NCBI RefSeq assembly: GCF_900601905.1
Contig: NZ_UWFA01000500.1
Span: forward strand, 203,501 to 267,500
Reading direction: 5' to 3'
Length of the DNA stretch: 64,000 bases
Source: Pseudomonas viridiflava
Lineage (GTDB): Bacteria > Pseudomonadota > Gammaproteobacteria > Pseudomonadales > Pseudomonadaceae
The position numbers and the translations under genes were made by a program. Position 1 is the stretch's first letter; each line of letters opens with the position of its first letter. This document shows, piece after piece, positions 45,585-53,892 of the stretch. The notes under the pieces were generated by a model. It searched no databases. It worked only from the letters and a program-made list of their open reading frames with translations, and was not told the DNA's origin.

Positions 45585-46392
45585 CAGCGAACCCCTTGCG
45601 AGTCTTCTGGAACAGTGCGAAACCCAGGCATGAGAATGCCAGTCCCACCGTCAGGTAAATAGCGAGGGTAATAAAGTCGGGTTCCTTTCCCCAAAACAAT
45701 ACGTTGCGTGTTTGTTCAATGATGGTAGTCAATGGGTTCATGTATAAAAACGGACGATATGTTTCAGGAAGGGCTGATGCGGGATAAAAAATTGGGGACA
45801 TGAACATCAGTGCAGTCGTAAGCAGACCAATAAACTGCGCGACATCCCTCAAAAACACACCGATGAACGCCAGCATCCAACTGAGACCCAGAATTATCAG
45901 CGCGAACGGCAGAATGATGAGCGGCAGCCAGAAAGCCGTGAGTGGTGGGGCGCCGAAAAAGACCAGATAGCCCACTAGCCATACAGCTAGGCTTATTGCA
46001 CTGTGGAAAAGGGCTGAGCCGAGAGTAACCAGGGGCAGAATCTCTAGCGGATACACGACTTTTTTGACGTAATTAGGATTTGCCAGAACGAGCCCGGGTG
46101 CCCGATTAATGCATTCCGAGAACAGATTGAAGATGATCAGGCCGCAAAACAGTATCAATGCAAACTCGGTCTTGGAGTCGCTCGCAGTTCCCCATCGAGC
46201 GCCAAAAACTACCCCGAATACAAATGTAAAAATGACCAGCATAAAAAGGGGATTCAGGAGCGACCACAGGATCCCCATGAATGAGCCTCGATAGCGGCCC
46301 AGTATTTCCCGTTTGATTGATGCACGTAGAAGGTGGCGGTTTCGCCAAGGGCTCGCGACCATTGCGGAGGGAGAGGCTGAGAAATTCTGCAT
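45574..46392 (-). CDS. wzm: O-polysaccharide ABC exporter permease Wzm
   Basis: 272 residues of the ABC-2 type export permease family (RDLKREILGRYRG-like segment here SIKREILGRYRGSF; six hydrophobic segments; late PIFYPASALPETYRPFLYMNPLT). It forms the channel for polysaccharide export with wzt. Its start shares one base with the rmlC stop (TAATG). Confidence 0.95.
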   Translation of the reverse strand: MQNFSASPSAMVASPWRNRHLLRASIKREILGRYRGSFMGILWSLLNPLFMLVIFTFVFGVVFGARWGTASDSKTEFALILFCGLIIFNLFSECINRAPGLVLANPNYVKKVVYPLEILPLVTLGSALFHSAISLAVWLVGYLVFFGAPPLTAFWLPLIILPFALIILGLSWMLAFIGVFLRDVAQFIGLLTTALMFMSPIFYPASALPETYRPFLYMNPLTTIIEQTRNVLFWGKEPDFITLAIYLTVGLAFSCLGFALFQKTRKGFADVL

Positions 46393-46937
46393 TACTCAAA
46401 GCCTTCCGTCTCTGCCAGTGTCTTGGCTGTCTGGTCCTTCACCGACAAAATCGGCTGCCCCTCGATGGGCCAGTTGATCGCCAGGTGGCGGTCATTCCAT
46501 GCCAGGCTGCGCTCCTCTCCTGGCGCGTAGTATTGGGTGGTTTTGTAAAAAAACTCGGCATAGTCGGATAGCACGATAAAGCCATGCGCGAAGCCTTCAG
46601 GGATCCATAGCTGTTGCTTGTTTTCATCGCTTAGATGCACGCCGACCCACTGGCCAAATGTGCTGGAGCTCTTTCGCAAGTCCACAGCTACGTCAAAAAC
46701 TTCGCCCTTTACTACACGCACCAGTTTTCCCTGGGGGTGGTTGACCTGATAGTGCAGTCCACGAAGTACGTTTTTCGAGGAGCGCGAGTGGTTGTCCTGG
46801 ACGAAGCTGACAGGACGTTCGATTGCCGCCTCGAACTGTCGATGATTGAAGCTCTCAAAGAAAAAGCCGCGCTCATCACCCAAAACCTTTGGCTCAAGCA
46901 AGACCACTTCTGGAATTTTCGTGCGTGTCACGATCAT
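46392..46937 (-). CDS. rfbC: dTDP-4-dehydrorhamnose 3,5-epimerase RmlC
   Basis: 181 residues from the ATG at 46937 (IVTRTKIPEVVLLEPKVLGDERG), the standard size; the frame extends upstream but overlaps rmlA. Cupin motifs include VLRGLHYQ and IPEGFAHGF. It epimerises dTDP-4-keto-6-deoxyglucose at C3 and C5, the third step to dTDP-L-rhamnose. It overlaps rmlA by 4 bp. Confidence 0.97.
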   Translation of the reverse strand: MIVTRTKIPEVVLLEPKVLGDERGFFFESFNHRQFEAAIERPVSFVQDNHSRSSKNVLRGLHYQVNHPQGKLVRVVKGEVFDVAVDLRKSSSTFGQWVGVHLSDENKQQLWIPEGFAHGFIVLSDYAEFFYKTTQYYAPGEERSLAWNDRHLAINWPIEGQPILSVKDQTAKTLAETEGFE

Positions 46938-47821
46938 GGGTGAGTCGCCTCTTTCAAAATACGCTGCAGGTATTGGCCATAACCGTTTTTCAGCAACGGT
47001 GTGGCCAAGCGCTCCAGGTGTTCTGCGCTGATCCATTGCTGCCTGAAGGCGATTTCTTCCGGGCAGGCCACTTTCAGGCCCTGGCGATGTTCAAGCGTTG
47101 CGATGAAGCGGCTCGCCTCAAGCAGTGACTCGTGAGTGCCGGTATCGAGCCATGCATAGCCGCGACCCATGATTTCGACAGAAAGGTTGTCCTGTTCCAG
47201 ATAGATACGGTTCAGGTCTGTAATTTCCAGCTCGCCACGTGGGGAAGGTTTAATGCTCTTGGCAATGTCGATGACTTGCTGGTCGTAGAAATAAAGCCCG
47301 GTGACCGCATAGTTGGATTTTGGCTTAACAGGTTTTTCTTCGAGGCTGATTGCTTTGCCGGCTCTGTCGAATTCGACGACTCCATACCGCTCTGGGTCGT
47401 TGACGTGGTAGGCGAATACGCTGGCTCCAGCCTCACGAGCGTTTGCGCTGTGCAAAAGCTCATTGAAGTTGTGACCGTGGAAAATGTTGTCGCCAAGGAC
47501 CAGCGCAGAAAGGTGATTGCCAATAAAGTCCTGCGCGATCAGGAAGGCCTGCGCAAGCCCATCCGGTGATGGCTGCACGGCATAGGAAATGTCCAGGCCC
47601 CACTGGCTCCCATCGCCCAGCAGCTGTTCAAAGCGTGGCGTGTCCTGGGGCGTGGAAATGATCAATATTTCGCGCATCCCTGCCAGCATCAACGTGGTCA
47701 GGGGGTGATAAATCATGGGCTTGTCATAGACCGGCAGCAGCTGCTTGGAGATTGCAAGCGTGGCTGGATGCAAACGGGTCCCCGAACCGCCGGCCAGGAT
47801 GATGCCTTTTCGTTTGGTCAT
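46934..47821 (-). CDS. rfbA: Glucose-1-phosphate thymidylyltransferase RmlA
   Basis: 295 residues. The nucleotidyltransferase signature GIILAGGSGTRLHPATLAISKQ and the LGDNIFHG, GYAWLDTGTHESL blocks are intact. First committed step to dTDP-L-rhamnose. It overlaps both rmlC and rmlD by 4 bp. Confidence 0.98.
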   Translation of the reverse strand: MTKRKGIILAGGSGTRLHPATLAISKQLLPVYDKPMIYHPLTTLMLAGMREILIISTPQDTPRFEQLLGDGSQWGLDISYAVQPSPDGLAQAFLIAQDFIGNHLSALVLGDNIFHGHNFNELLHSANAREAGASVFAYHVNDPERYGVVEFDRAGKAISLEEKPVKPKSNYAVTGLYFYDQQVIDIAKSIKPSPRGELEITDLNRIYLEQDNLSVEIMGRGYAWLDTGTHESLLEASRFIATLEHRQGLKVACPEEIAFRQQWISAEHLERLATPLLKNGYGQYLQRILKEATHP

Positions 47822-48720
47822 ATTGCGTTCTCGATTGTTTCTTTGAGCATCCGGGTTACACCGATGCGCCAGTCTGGCAACTGCACTGCAAACGCCTGCT
47901 TTAGCTTCTGTGTATTGAGCCGTGAGTTATGCGGACGCTGAGCTGGGGTCGGGTAGTCTTTGGTGAGCGTCGACGCGAGGTCGCTGCTTGAAACCTTGAG
48001 CGGCAGGCCCAGAGCCTGCGCTTGCTGCAGAACGAAGCGGGCGTATTCGAACCAGCTGGTCTCGCCGTCTGCGGCAAGGTGGTAGAGCCCGCTTGATGCC
48101 GGTCGCTGACGCGTCACGCGGATGGCATGAGCGGTGACGTCTGCCAGCAGCTCAGCGCCGGTCGGGCTGCCAAACTGGTCACCGATGACGCTGAGGTCTT
48201 CACGCTGTCTGGCGAGGCGAATGATGGTCTTGGCGAAGTTTTCGCCGCGTTGGCTGTAGACCCAGCTGGTACGAAAGATCAGATGTCTGCAGCCAGCGGC
48301 CTGGATGGCGCGCTCGCCATCGAGCTTGGTGGCGCCGTATCTGTTGACAGGTGTGGTCGTGTCGGTTTCCTTCCACGGCGAATTCCCGTGGCCCGCGAAT
48401 ACGTAGTCTGTGGAGTAGTGAACCAGCAGGCTATCCAGCTTCTGCGCTTCTCTTGCCAGCACTGACACTGCATCCGCATTGATTCGGTTAGCGAGTCGAG
48501 GCTCACGCTCTGCCTGATCGACTGCCGTATAGGCAGCGGCGTTGACGATGACATCGGGCGCAATACGATCCACTGTTTCAGCCAGTCCATGCAGATCATT
48601 CAAATCACCGCAGTAGTCCGGACTCCGGGCGTCGAGTGCTATCAGCGTTCCGAGTGGCGCAAGGCTGCGTTGCAGCTCCCAGCCCACCTGGCCGTTTTTA
48701 CCCAGCAAGAGAATCTTCAT
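47818..48720 (-). CDS. rfbD: dTDP-4-dehydrorhamnose reductase RmlD
   Basis: 300 residues from the ATG at 48720 (KILLLGKNGQVGWELQRSL). NAD(P)-binding GKNGQVG, the STDYVFAG block and the catalytic YGATK are present. It reduces dTDP-4-keto-rhamnose, the last step of the route. It overlaps rmlB by 4 bp. Confidence 0.97.
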   Translation of the reverse strand: MKILLLGKNGQVGWELQRSLAPLGTLIALDARSPDYCGDLNDLHGLAETVDRIAPDVIVNAAAYTAVDQAEREPRLANRINADAVSVLAREAQKLDSLLVHYSTDYVFAGHGNSPWKETDTTTPVNRYGATKLDGERAIQAAGCRHLIFRTSWVYSQRGENFAKTIIRLARQREDLSVIGDQFGSPTGAELLADVTAHAIRVTRQRPASSGLYHLAADGETSWFEYARFVLQQAQALGLPLKVSSSDLASTLTKDYPTPAQRPHNSRLNTQKLKQAFAVQLPDWRIGVTRMLKETIENAI

Positions 48721-49787
48721 TGGCAGCGGCCTGCATACTGCCTGGTCACCCACTCGCGATAGGCCCCTGACCGGGCGCTGCTGACCCAGTCGGTATTTTT
48801 CAGGTACCAGCGCACGGTCTTGCGGATGCCGGTTTCGAATGTCTCGGCAGGTGTCCATCCAAGCTCGCGCTGGATCTTGCTGGCGTCGATGGCATAACGG
48901 CGATCATGTCCCGGCCTGTCCGCCACATGCCTGATCTGTGAGTCGTAGGGCTGCCCATCCGCGCGCGGGGAAAGCTCATCGAGCAAGGCGCAGACGTCAT
49001 GCACGATTTCAAGGTTGGTCTTTTCGTTCCATCCGCCGATGTTGTAGGTCTGGCCTGGTACGCCAGCCTCCAGCACGGTGCGTATGGCGCAACAGTGGTC
49101 GGTCACGTAAAGCCAGTCCCGGACCTGCTGACCATCTCCGTAGACCGGCAGATCTTCGCCCTCAAGCGCCTTGACGATGATCAGTGGAATCAGCTTTTCC
49201 GGAAAATGCAGCGGACCATAGTTGTTCGAGCAGTTGGTGGTCAGCACGGGCAGACCATAGGTGTGATGGTAGGCGCGCACGAGGTGGTCGCTCGCCGCCT
49301 TGCTGGCCGAGTAAGGGCTGTTGGGCTCGTACGGATGATCTTCCGTAAAGGGAAGGTCATGTTTCGCGAGTGATCCGTAGACTTCATCGGTCGACACGTG
49401 CAGCAAGCGAAACTGTCCTTGGGCATATGGCGACAGCGACTGCCAGTACGTTCGGACGGCTTCGAGTAACTGAAACGTGCCCACGACATTGGTTTCGATA
49501 AACGCCTGGGGGCTGTGAATCGAGCGGTCGACGTGGGACTCGGCCGCGAAATTAAGGACTGCTCTTGGTCGGTGCTCTGTCAGCAGCCGGCCAACGAGCT
49601 GACTGTCGGCGATGTCGCCTTCCACAAACGTGTATCGCGCATCATCGGCCATGGACTCCAGGCTCATCAGGTTGCCCGCATAGGTGAGCTTGTCCAGATT
49701 GATGACGGGCTCAGTCGAGTTGCCAACCCAATCCAGAATGAAGTTGGCACCAATGAATCCGGCACCGCCGGTCACTAAAATTGTCAT
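48717..49787 (-). CDS. rfbB: dTDP-glucose 4,6-dehydratase RmlB
   Basis: 356 residues of the extended SDR family. NAD-binding GGAGFIGANF, STDEVYGSL and the catalytic YSASKAASDH are intact. Second step of dTDP-L-rhamnose synthesis. The order rmlB-D-A-C with 4-bp overlaps is the common proteobacterial operon. It starts 3 bp after the glycosyltransferase stop. Confidence 0.98.
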   Translation of the reverse strand: MTILVTGGAGFIGANFILDWVGNSTEPVINLDKLTYAGNLMSLESMADDARYTFVEGDIADSQLVGRLLTEHRPRAVLNFAAESHVDRSIHSPQAFIETNVVGTFQLLEAVRTYWQSLSPYAQGQFRLLHVSTDEVYGSLAKHDLPFTEDHPYEPNSPYSASKAASDHLVRAYHHTYGLPVLTTNCSNNYGPLHFPEKLIPLIIVKALEGEDLPVYGDGQQVRDWLYVTDHCCAIRTVLEAGVPGQTYNIGGWNEKTNLEIVHDVCALLDELSPRADGQPYDSQIRHVADRPGHDRRYAIDASKIQRELGWTPAETFETGIRKTVRWYLKNTDWVSSARSGAYREWVTRQYAGRCQ

Positions 49788-49790
49788 GGT

Positions 49791-50813
49791 TCAGATCTTC
49801 TTAAACAGAACTGCGAGTACGAGTGCGAGATTTTGCAAGTGCGTCTGGCGATGCAGGCCGGCTCGCCAGACGCTCGAAAATCGTTGCAGGAGGCTTTGGT
49901 TTTGCGCGGCTTTGAAGTCAGCAAGACGCTGTATGTGTTCTTGCTTCAGTCGATGGCGCATGGTTTCGAGCGCTGAAATGTTCTGCGCATTCCAGTGGGT
50001 GAATCGGCCCTGAAAAACCATGCGTATTCGCTTCAGGCGCGCGCACCACGTGACGTTGCTACCAATGAGGTTGGCGTTGTGTTGGCGGTACATCACCCTG
50101 GGCTGCGGGTCATAGTGAATAACCCCGCCTGCACCTGAAATGAGCAGGTAAGCCCACCAGTCATGGGATGGGACAGTGATTTCGCTTCCCGCCTCCTGCA
50201 GCAATCTGCGGGCGGCCTGATTGAAAACCATCGTGTTGCCGCCGGCGATGCTTTGTACCAGGGCATTACTGAAGTGCGGGGGGCGGATGAACAGCGGCGA
50301 GAAGCCCTTGTTAGCGCCAATATCGTCGATGATTTGACACCGTGCGCAATAGAGTGCCGGCGTCTCTTGAGGGATGGTGCTTATCCAGGCCAAAGCGGTC
50401 TGAAGTTTGTCTTCACGCCACACGTCGTCTTGATCCGACCAGGCGTAGTAATCGGCATTGATGTCCTCCTTTGCAGTCAGTGCCAGGAAGTTGCTGGCAA
50501 AGCCTTTACCTGGGCCTGCCAGGATCTTTACGCGGCCTGATGCCCAATGCCCGGTGAAGGTCTCCAGCACCTCAATTGTCTGGTCTTGAGACCCGTCGTC
50601 AGAAACGGCCAGTGTCCAGTTCTTGTGAGTTTGCCGCTCCAGGGATGCGAGTTGTTCTGCAATGAACCTGTCACCGTTGTAGGTGCACATCAGAATCGAG
50701 ACGCGCGCCGCTGCGACTGCCGGTGACAGCGAGGGCTTCTGAGTAGTGGCGGTGACAGTTGTTGTGCAGGTCACAGAAATTACTTCGCGATAACGTAGAA
50801 CGAACAGGCCCAT
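49791..50813 (-). CDS. Family 2 glycosyltransferase (probable rhamnosyltransferase)
   Basis: 340 residues. The GT-A core begins RVSILMCTYNGDRFIAEQLASLERQT (about residue 37), with DDGSQD, AWSDQDDVW (DxD-like) and QHNANLIG motifs usual in rhamnosyltransferases of O-antigen loci. The first 36 residues are Thr-rich and atypical, so a later start is possible; no strong ribosome-binding site decides it. First gene of the minus-strand polysaccharide operon, so the operon promoter should lie in 50814-51050. Confidence 0.85.
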   Translation of the reverse strand: MGLFVLRYREVISVTCTTTVTATTQKPSLSPAVAAARVSILMCTYNGDRFIAEQLASLERQTHKNWTLAVSDDGSQDQTIEVLETFTGHWASGRVKILAGPGKGFASNFLALTAKEDINADYYAWSDQDDVWREDKLQTALAWISTIPQETPALYCARCQIIDDIGANKGFSPLFIRPPHFSNALVQSIAGGNTMVFNQAARRLLQEAGSEITVPSHDWWAYLLISGAGGVIHYDPQPRVMYRQHNANLIGSNVTWCARLKRIRMVFQGRFTHWNAQNISALETMRHRLKQEHIQRLADFKAAQNQSLLQRFSSVWRAGLHRQTHLQNLALVLAVLFKKI

Positions 50814-51056
50814 GCGGGCGGCGGAGTTTCCGACTGTTCAGCGCGAATGGCGCAGAAATAGACACGATGTTTGAGTCGAGGGGGGATGGTAGATACATTC
50901 GCCGAAGCAGAAAGTCGGACTGGGTAGGCAGGCTCTGTAGGAAATGTCCTGTTTCGTCGCTACCGGATGACCGGCGAGTTTTCTGAACAGGCAGATGGCG
51001 GGCTTTTTTCAGGCGCTTGGCGGCGGATCTGACAAGCTTTGCTGGCCTTGGCTGTA

Positions 51057-51085
51057 TTGCACCGCACACCTACCTAGGCTAATGT
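51057..51085 (+). promoter_or_regulatory. Candidate sigma-70 promoter for trpG leader
   Basis: TTGCAC, a 17-nt spacer and TAATGT, both good matches to sigma-70 elements. It lies in the intergenic stretch 50814-51114, which otherwise holds no gene. The -10 end is 54 nt before the leader ATG. Confidence 0.6.
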
Positions 51086-51114
51086 GCCCAAACGTAAAAA
51101 CGAGACTTCCTCCT

Positions 51115-51183
51115 GTGTTGATTGTCAGCAAACTCTTGATGCGCGTAATCAAGGCTCACGCCCGTTGGCGTTGGCGCGCCTGA
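51115..51183 (+). CDS. trp leader peptide for trpGDC
   Basis: A short ORF starting at GTG 51115 (22 residues) or ATG 51139 (14 residues, MRVIKAHARWRWRA). It ends with the same RWRWRA-stop as the trpE leader, holding two Trp codons; the last eight codons differ from the trpE copy at one base. Here it is not part of any larger gene. It precedes trpG by 163 nt. Role inferred: ribosome stalling at the Trp codons when tRNA-Trp is uncharged relieves attenuation of trpGDC. Confidence 0.8.
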   Translation: MLIVSKLLMRVIKAHARWRWRA

Positions 51184-51193
51184 CTGATTCCAA

Positions 51194-51280
51194 TCCGGCC
51201 TGACCGGACCTCTTCCTGATACGCCTTTATATCTCTGCCCTGCCGCTTTATCGGTACAAGTCCCGATCGCTAAACTAGCG
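51194..51280 (+). promoter_or_regulatory. Structured trpG leader RNA (attenuator candidate)
   Basis: After the leader stop there are three short perfect stems: TCCGG-N5-CCGGA (51194-51208), ATCGG-N8-CCGAT (51250-51267) and CGCTA-AAC-TAGCG (51268-51280). The first resembles the CCGG dyad after the trpE leader. No U-run follows any of them, so the terminator strand is not obvious. Confidence 0.4.
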
Positions 51281-51346
51281 GGCACTCAATCGGCAGCGAT
51301 ATCGAAGGTTGAAAAAATAGTCAGTAATTCAATGGGTTGAAGCCAA

Positions 51347-51946
51347 ATGCTGCTGATGATCGATAACTATGATTCCTTTACCTACAACGTTGTGCAGTAC
51401 CTGGGTGAGCTGGGTGCCGACGTGAAGGTGATTCGCAATGACGAAATGACCATCGCCGAGATCGAAGCGTTGAATCCTGAGCGTATTGTGGTCTCCCCCG
51501 GCCCGTGCACGCCGAATGAAGCTGGTGTCTCGCTGGAAGTGATCAAACACTTCGCGGGCAAGCTGCCGATTCTGGGGGTTTGCCTGGGTCACCAATCCAT
51601 TGGCCAAGCCTTTGGTGGCGATGTGGTGCGGGCCCGTCAGGTAATGCACGGCAAGACCAGCCCCGTGGTTCACGAGGACGATGGCGTCTTCGAAGGACTC
51701 AACCACCCGCTGACCGTGACTCGCTACCATTCGCTGGTGGTCAAGCTCGATACCTTGCCCGAGTGTCTGGAAGTCACTGCCTGGACTGCGCTGCAGGACG
51801 GCTCGATGGATGAAATCATGGGGCTGCGCCACAAGACCTTGAACGTCGAGGGGATTCAGTTTCATCCCGAGTCGATCCTCACCGAGCAGGGCCACGAGCT
51901 GTTCGCCAACTTCCTCAAGCAAACCGGCGGCACCCGTCAGGGTTAA
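51347..51946 (+). CDS. trpG: Anthranilate synthase component II TrpG
   Basis: 199 residues of the class I glutamine amidotransferase family. Oxyanion strand SPGPCTPNEAG, nucleophile in GVCLGHQ (Cys near 79) and the His/Glu of GIQFHPES complete the triad. It supplies ammonia to TrpE and, in many bacteria, to PabB. First gene of trpGDC, with a Trp leader ORF upstream. Confidence 0.98.
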   Translation: MLLMIDNYDSFTYNVVQYLGELGADVKVIRNDEMTIAEIEALNPERIVVSPGPCTPNEAGVSLEVIKHFAGKLPILGVCLGHQSIGQAFGGDVVRARQVMHGKTSPVVHEDDGVFEGLNHPLTVTRYHSLVVKLDTLPECLEVTAWTALQDGSMDEIMGLRHKTLNVEGIQFHPESILTEQGHELFANFLKQTGGTRQG

Positions 51947-51955
51947 GGATTCTTT

Positions 51956-53017
51956 ATGACTAAGCCAATGGATATCAAAACTGCGTTGGGGCGAGTGGTC
52001 GATAATCTGGATCTGAGCACCGGCGAGATGAGCGACGTCATGCGCGCCATCATGACCGGTCAGTGCACCGAGGCGCAGATTGGCGCTTTCATGATGGGCA
52101 TGCGGATGAAAAGCGAAAGCATCGATGAAATCGTCGGTGCCGTGTTGGTCATGCGCGAGTTGGCGGGCAAGGTTCAGTTACAGACTCTCGACCGTGTGGT
52201 GGATGTGGTCGGCACGGGCGGCGATGGCGCCAATATTTTCAACGTGTCCACGGCGTCTTCATTTGTCGTGGCTGCCGCCGGTTGTACGGTGGCCAAGCAT
52301 GGCAACCGCGCCGTGTCGGGCAAGAGCGGCAGCGCTGATCTGCTTGAGGCCGCGGGGGTTTATCTGAATCTGACGCCGGTGCAAGTGGCGCGCTGTATTG
52401 ACAGTGTGGGCATCGGCTTCATGTTCGCGCAGGCGCATCACGGGGCGATGAAGCATGCGGCAGGTCCGCGTCGCGACCTGGGCCTGCGGACCTTGTTCAA
52501 CATGCTGGGCCCGCTGACCAACCCGGCCGGCGTGCAGCATCAGGTGGTGGGCGTATTCAGTCAGGCACTGTGCCGCCCGCTGGCCGAAGTGTTACTTCGT
52601 CTGGGCAGCAAACATGTGCTGGTCGTGCACTCCCAGGATGGCCTGGACGAGTTCAGTCTCGCGGCACCCACTTTCGTGGCCGAGCTGAAAAACGGCGAAA
52701 TCACCGAGTATTGGGTTCAACCCGAAGACTTGGGTATGAAAAGCCAGAGCCTGTTCGGTCTGGCGGTTGACGGGCCAGAAGCGTCGTTGGCGCTGATTCG
52801 CGATGCGCTGGGCCGTCGCAAGACCGAGCACGGACAGAAAGCTGCGGAAATGATAGTGCTCAATGCAGGCGCGGCGCTTTATGCTGCCGATCATGCCTAC
52901 TCCCTCAAAGAGGGCGTGGAACTGGCTCATGATGCTCTTCACACCGGCCTGGCTCGGGAGAAGATGGACGAGCTGGGTGCCTTTACTGCGGTATTCAAGC
53001 AGGAGAATGAAGAATGA
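51956..53017 (+). CDS. trpD: Anthranilate phosphoribosyltransferase TrpD
   Basis: 353 residues from ATG 51956, which has an AAGGA ribosome-binding site. ATG 51968 (DIKTALGRV) would give the length usual in relatives and cannot be excluded. The PRPP/anthranilate site shows VVGTGGDGANIFNVST and KHGNRAVSGKSGSAD. It joins anthranilate to PRPP. It overlaps trpC by 4 bp. Confidence 0.97.
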   Translation: MTKPMDIKTALGRVVDNLDLSTGEMSDVMRAIMTGQCTEAQIGAFMMGMRMKSESIDEIVGAVLVMRELAGKVQLQTLDRVVDVVGTGGDGANIFNVSTASSFVVAAAGCTVAKHGNRAVSGKSGSADLLEAAGVYLNLTPVQVARCIDSVGIGFMFAQAHHGAMKHAAGPRRDLGLRTLFNMLGPLTNPAGVQHQVVGVFSQALCRPLAEVLLRLGSKHVLVVHSQDGLDEFSLAAPTFVAELKNGEITEYWVQPEDLGMKSQSLFGLAVDGPEASLALIRDALGRRKTEHGQKAAEMIVLNAGAALYAADHAYSLKEGVELAHDALHTGLAREKMDELGAFTAVFKQENEE

Positions 53018-53850
53018 GCGTACCGACAGTTCTGGAAAAAATACTCGCCCGCAAGCTCGAGGAAGTGGTTGCCCGGCGTTCGGCCGTCAGCCTTGCTGAA
53101 GTAGAGCGTCTGGCCGCTGCGGCCGACCCGGTGCGGGGTTTCGCCAAAGCCTTGATCGAGCAGGCCAGGCGCAAGCAGCCAGCGGTCATCGCCGAAATCA
53201 AGAAAGCTTCACCGAGCAAAGGCGTGATTCGCGAAAACTTCATGCCCGCCGATATCGCCAGAAGTTACGAGAAAGGCGGCGCAACTTGCCTGTCGGTCCT
53301 GACTGACATCGACTTCTTTCAAGGCGCCGACGTCTACCTGCAGCAGGCCCGTGCGGCCTGTAAGCTGCCGGTGATTCGCAAGGACTTCATGGTTGACCCC
53401 TATCAGATCATCGAAGCCCGGGCGTTGGGCGCTGACTGTGTTCTGTTGATCGTCTCGGCACTCGATGACGTGAGAATGGCAGAGCTGGCATCCGTTGCCA
53501 AAAGCGTGGGCCTGGACGTGCTGGTCGAAGTGCATGACGGTGACGAGCTTGAGCGTGCACTGAAAACCCTCGACACGCCATTGGTTGGCGTCAACAACCG
53601 CAACCTGCACACCTTCGAAGTAAGCCTCGAAACCACACTTGAGCTGCTGCCGCGCATCCCGCGTGATCGTCTGGTCATCACTGAAAGTGGCATCCTCAAT
53701 CGCGCCGATGTCGAGCTGATGGAAATCAGCGATGTGTATTCCTTTCTGGTCGGCGAAGCGTTCATGCGTGCCGAGCAGCCTGGCGCTGAGCTGCAGCGGT
53801 TGTTTTTCCCCGAGCGTGGCGCAGCGATCAGCAGTTCCACGCTGGACTGA
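53014..53850 (+). CDS. trpC: Indole-3-glycerol phosphate synthase TrpC
   Basis: 278 residues, monofunctional TIM barrel (no TrpF domain). Signatures are VIAEIKKASPSKGVIRE, LSVLTDIDFFQG, IRKDFMVDPYQI and VGVNNRNLHTFEV. It closes the indole ring of indole-3-glycerol phosphate. Last gene of trpGDC. Confidence 0.98.
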   Translation: MSVPTVLEKILARKLEEVVARRSAVSLAEVERLAAAADPVRGFAKALIEQARRKQPAVIAEIKKASPSKGVIRENFMPADIARSYEKGGATCLSVLTDIDFFQGADVYLQQARAACKLPVIRKDFMVDPYQIIEARALGADCVLLIVSALDDVRMAELASVAKSVGLDVLVEVHDGDELERALKTLDTPLVGVNNRNLHTFEVSLETTLELLPRIPRDRLVITESGILNRADVELMEISDVYSFLVGEAFMRAEQPGAELQRLFFPERGAAISSSTLD

Positions 53851-53892
53851 TCTGCTTGCGGCGCTGCTTCGACGGTTTACCCAAGGATCAAC

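Noticed and set aside
39152..51346. Tailocin or prophage genes in the trpE-trpG hotspot
   Set aside because: All ORFs of size are accounted for by esterase and polysaccharide genes; no tail, lysis or phage regulator gene is visible.
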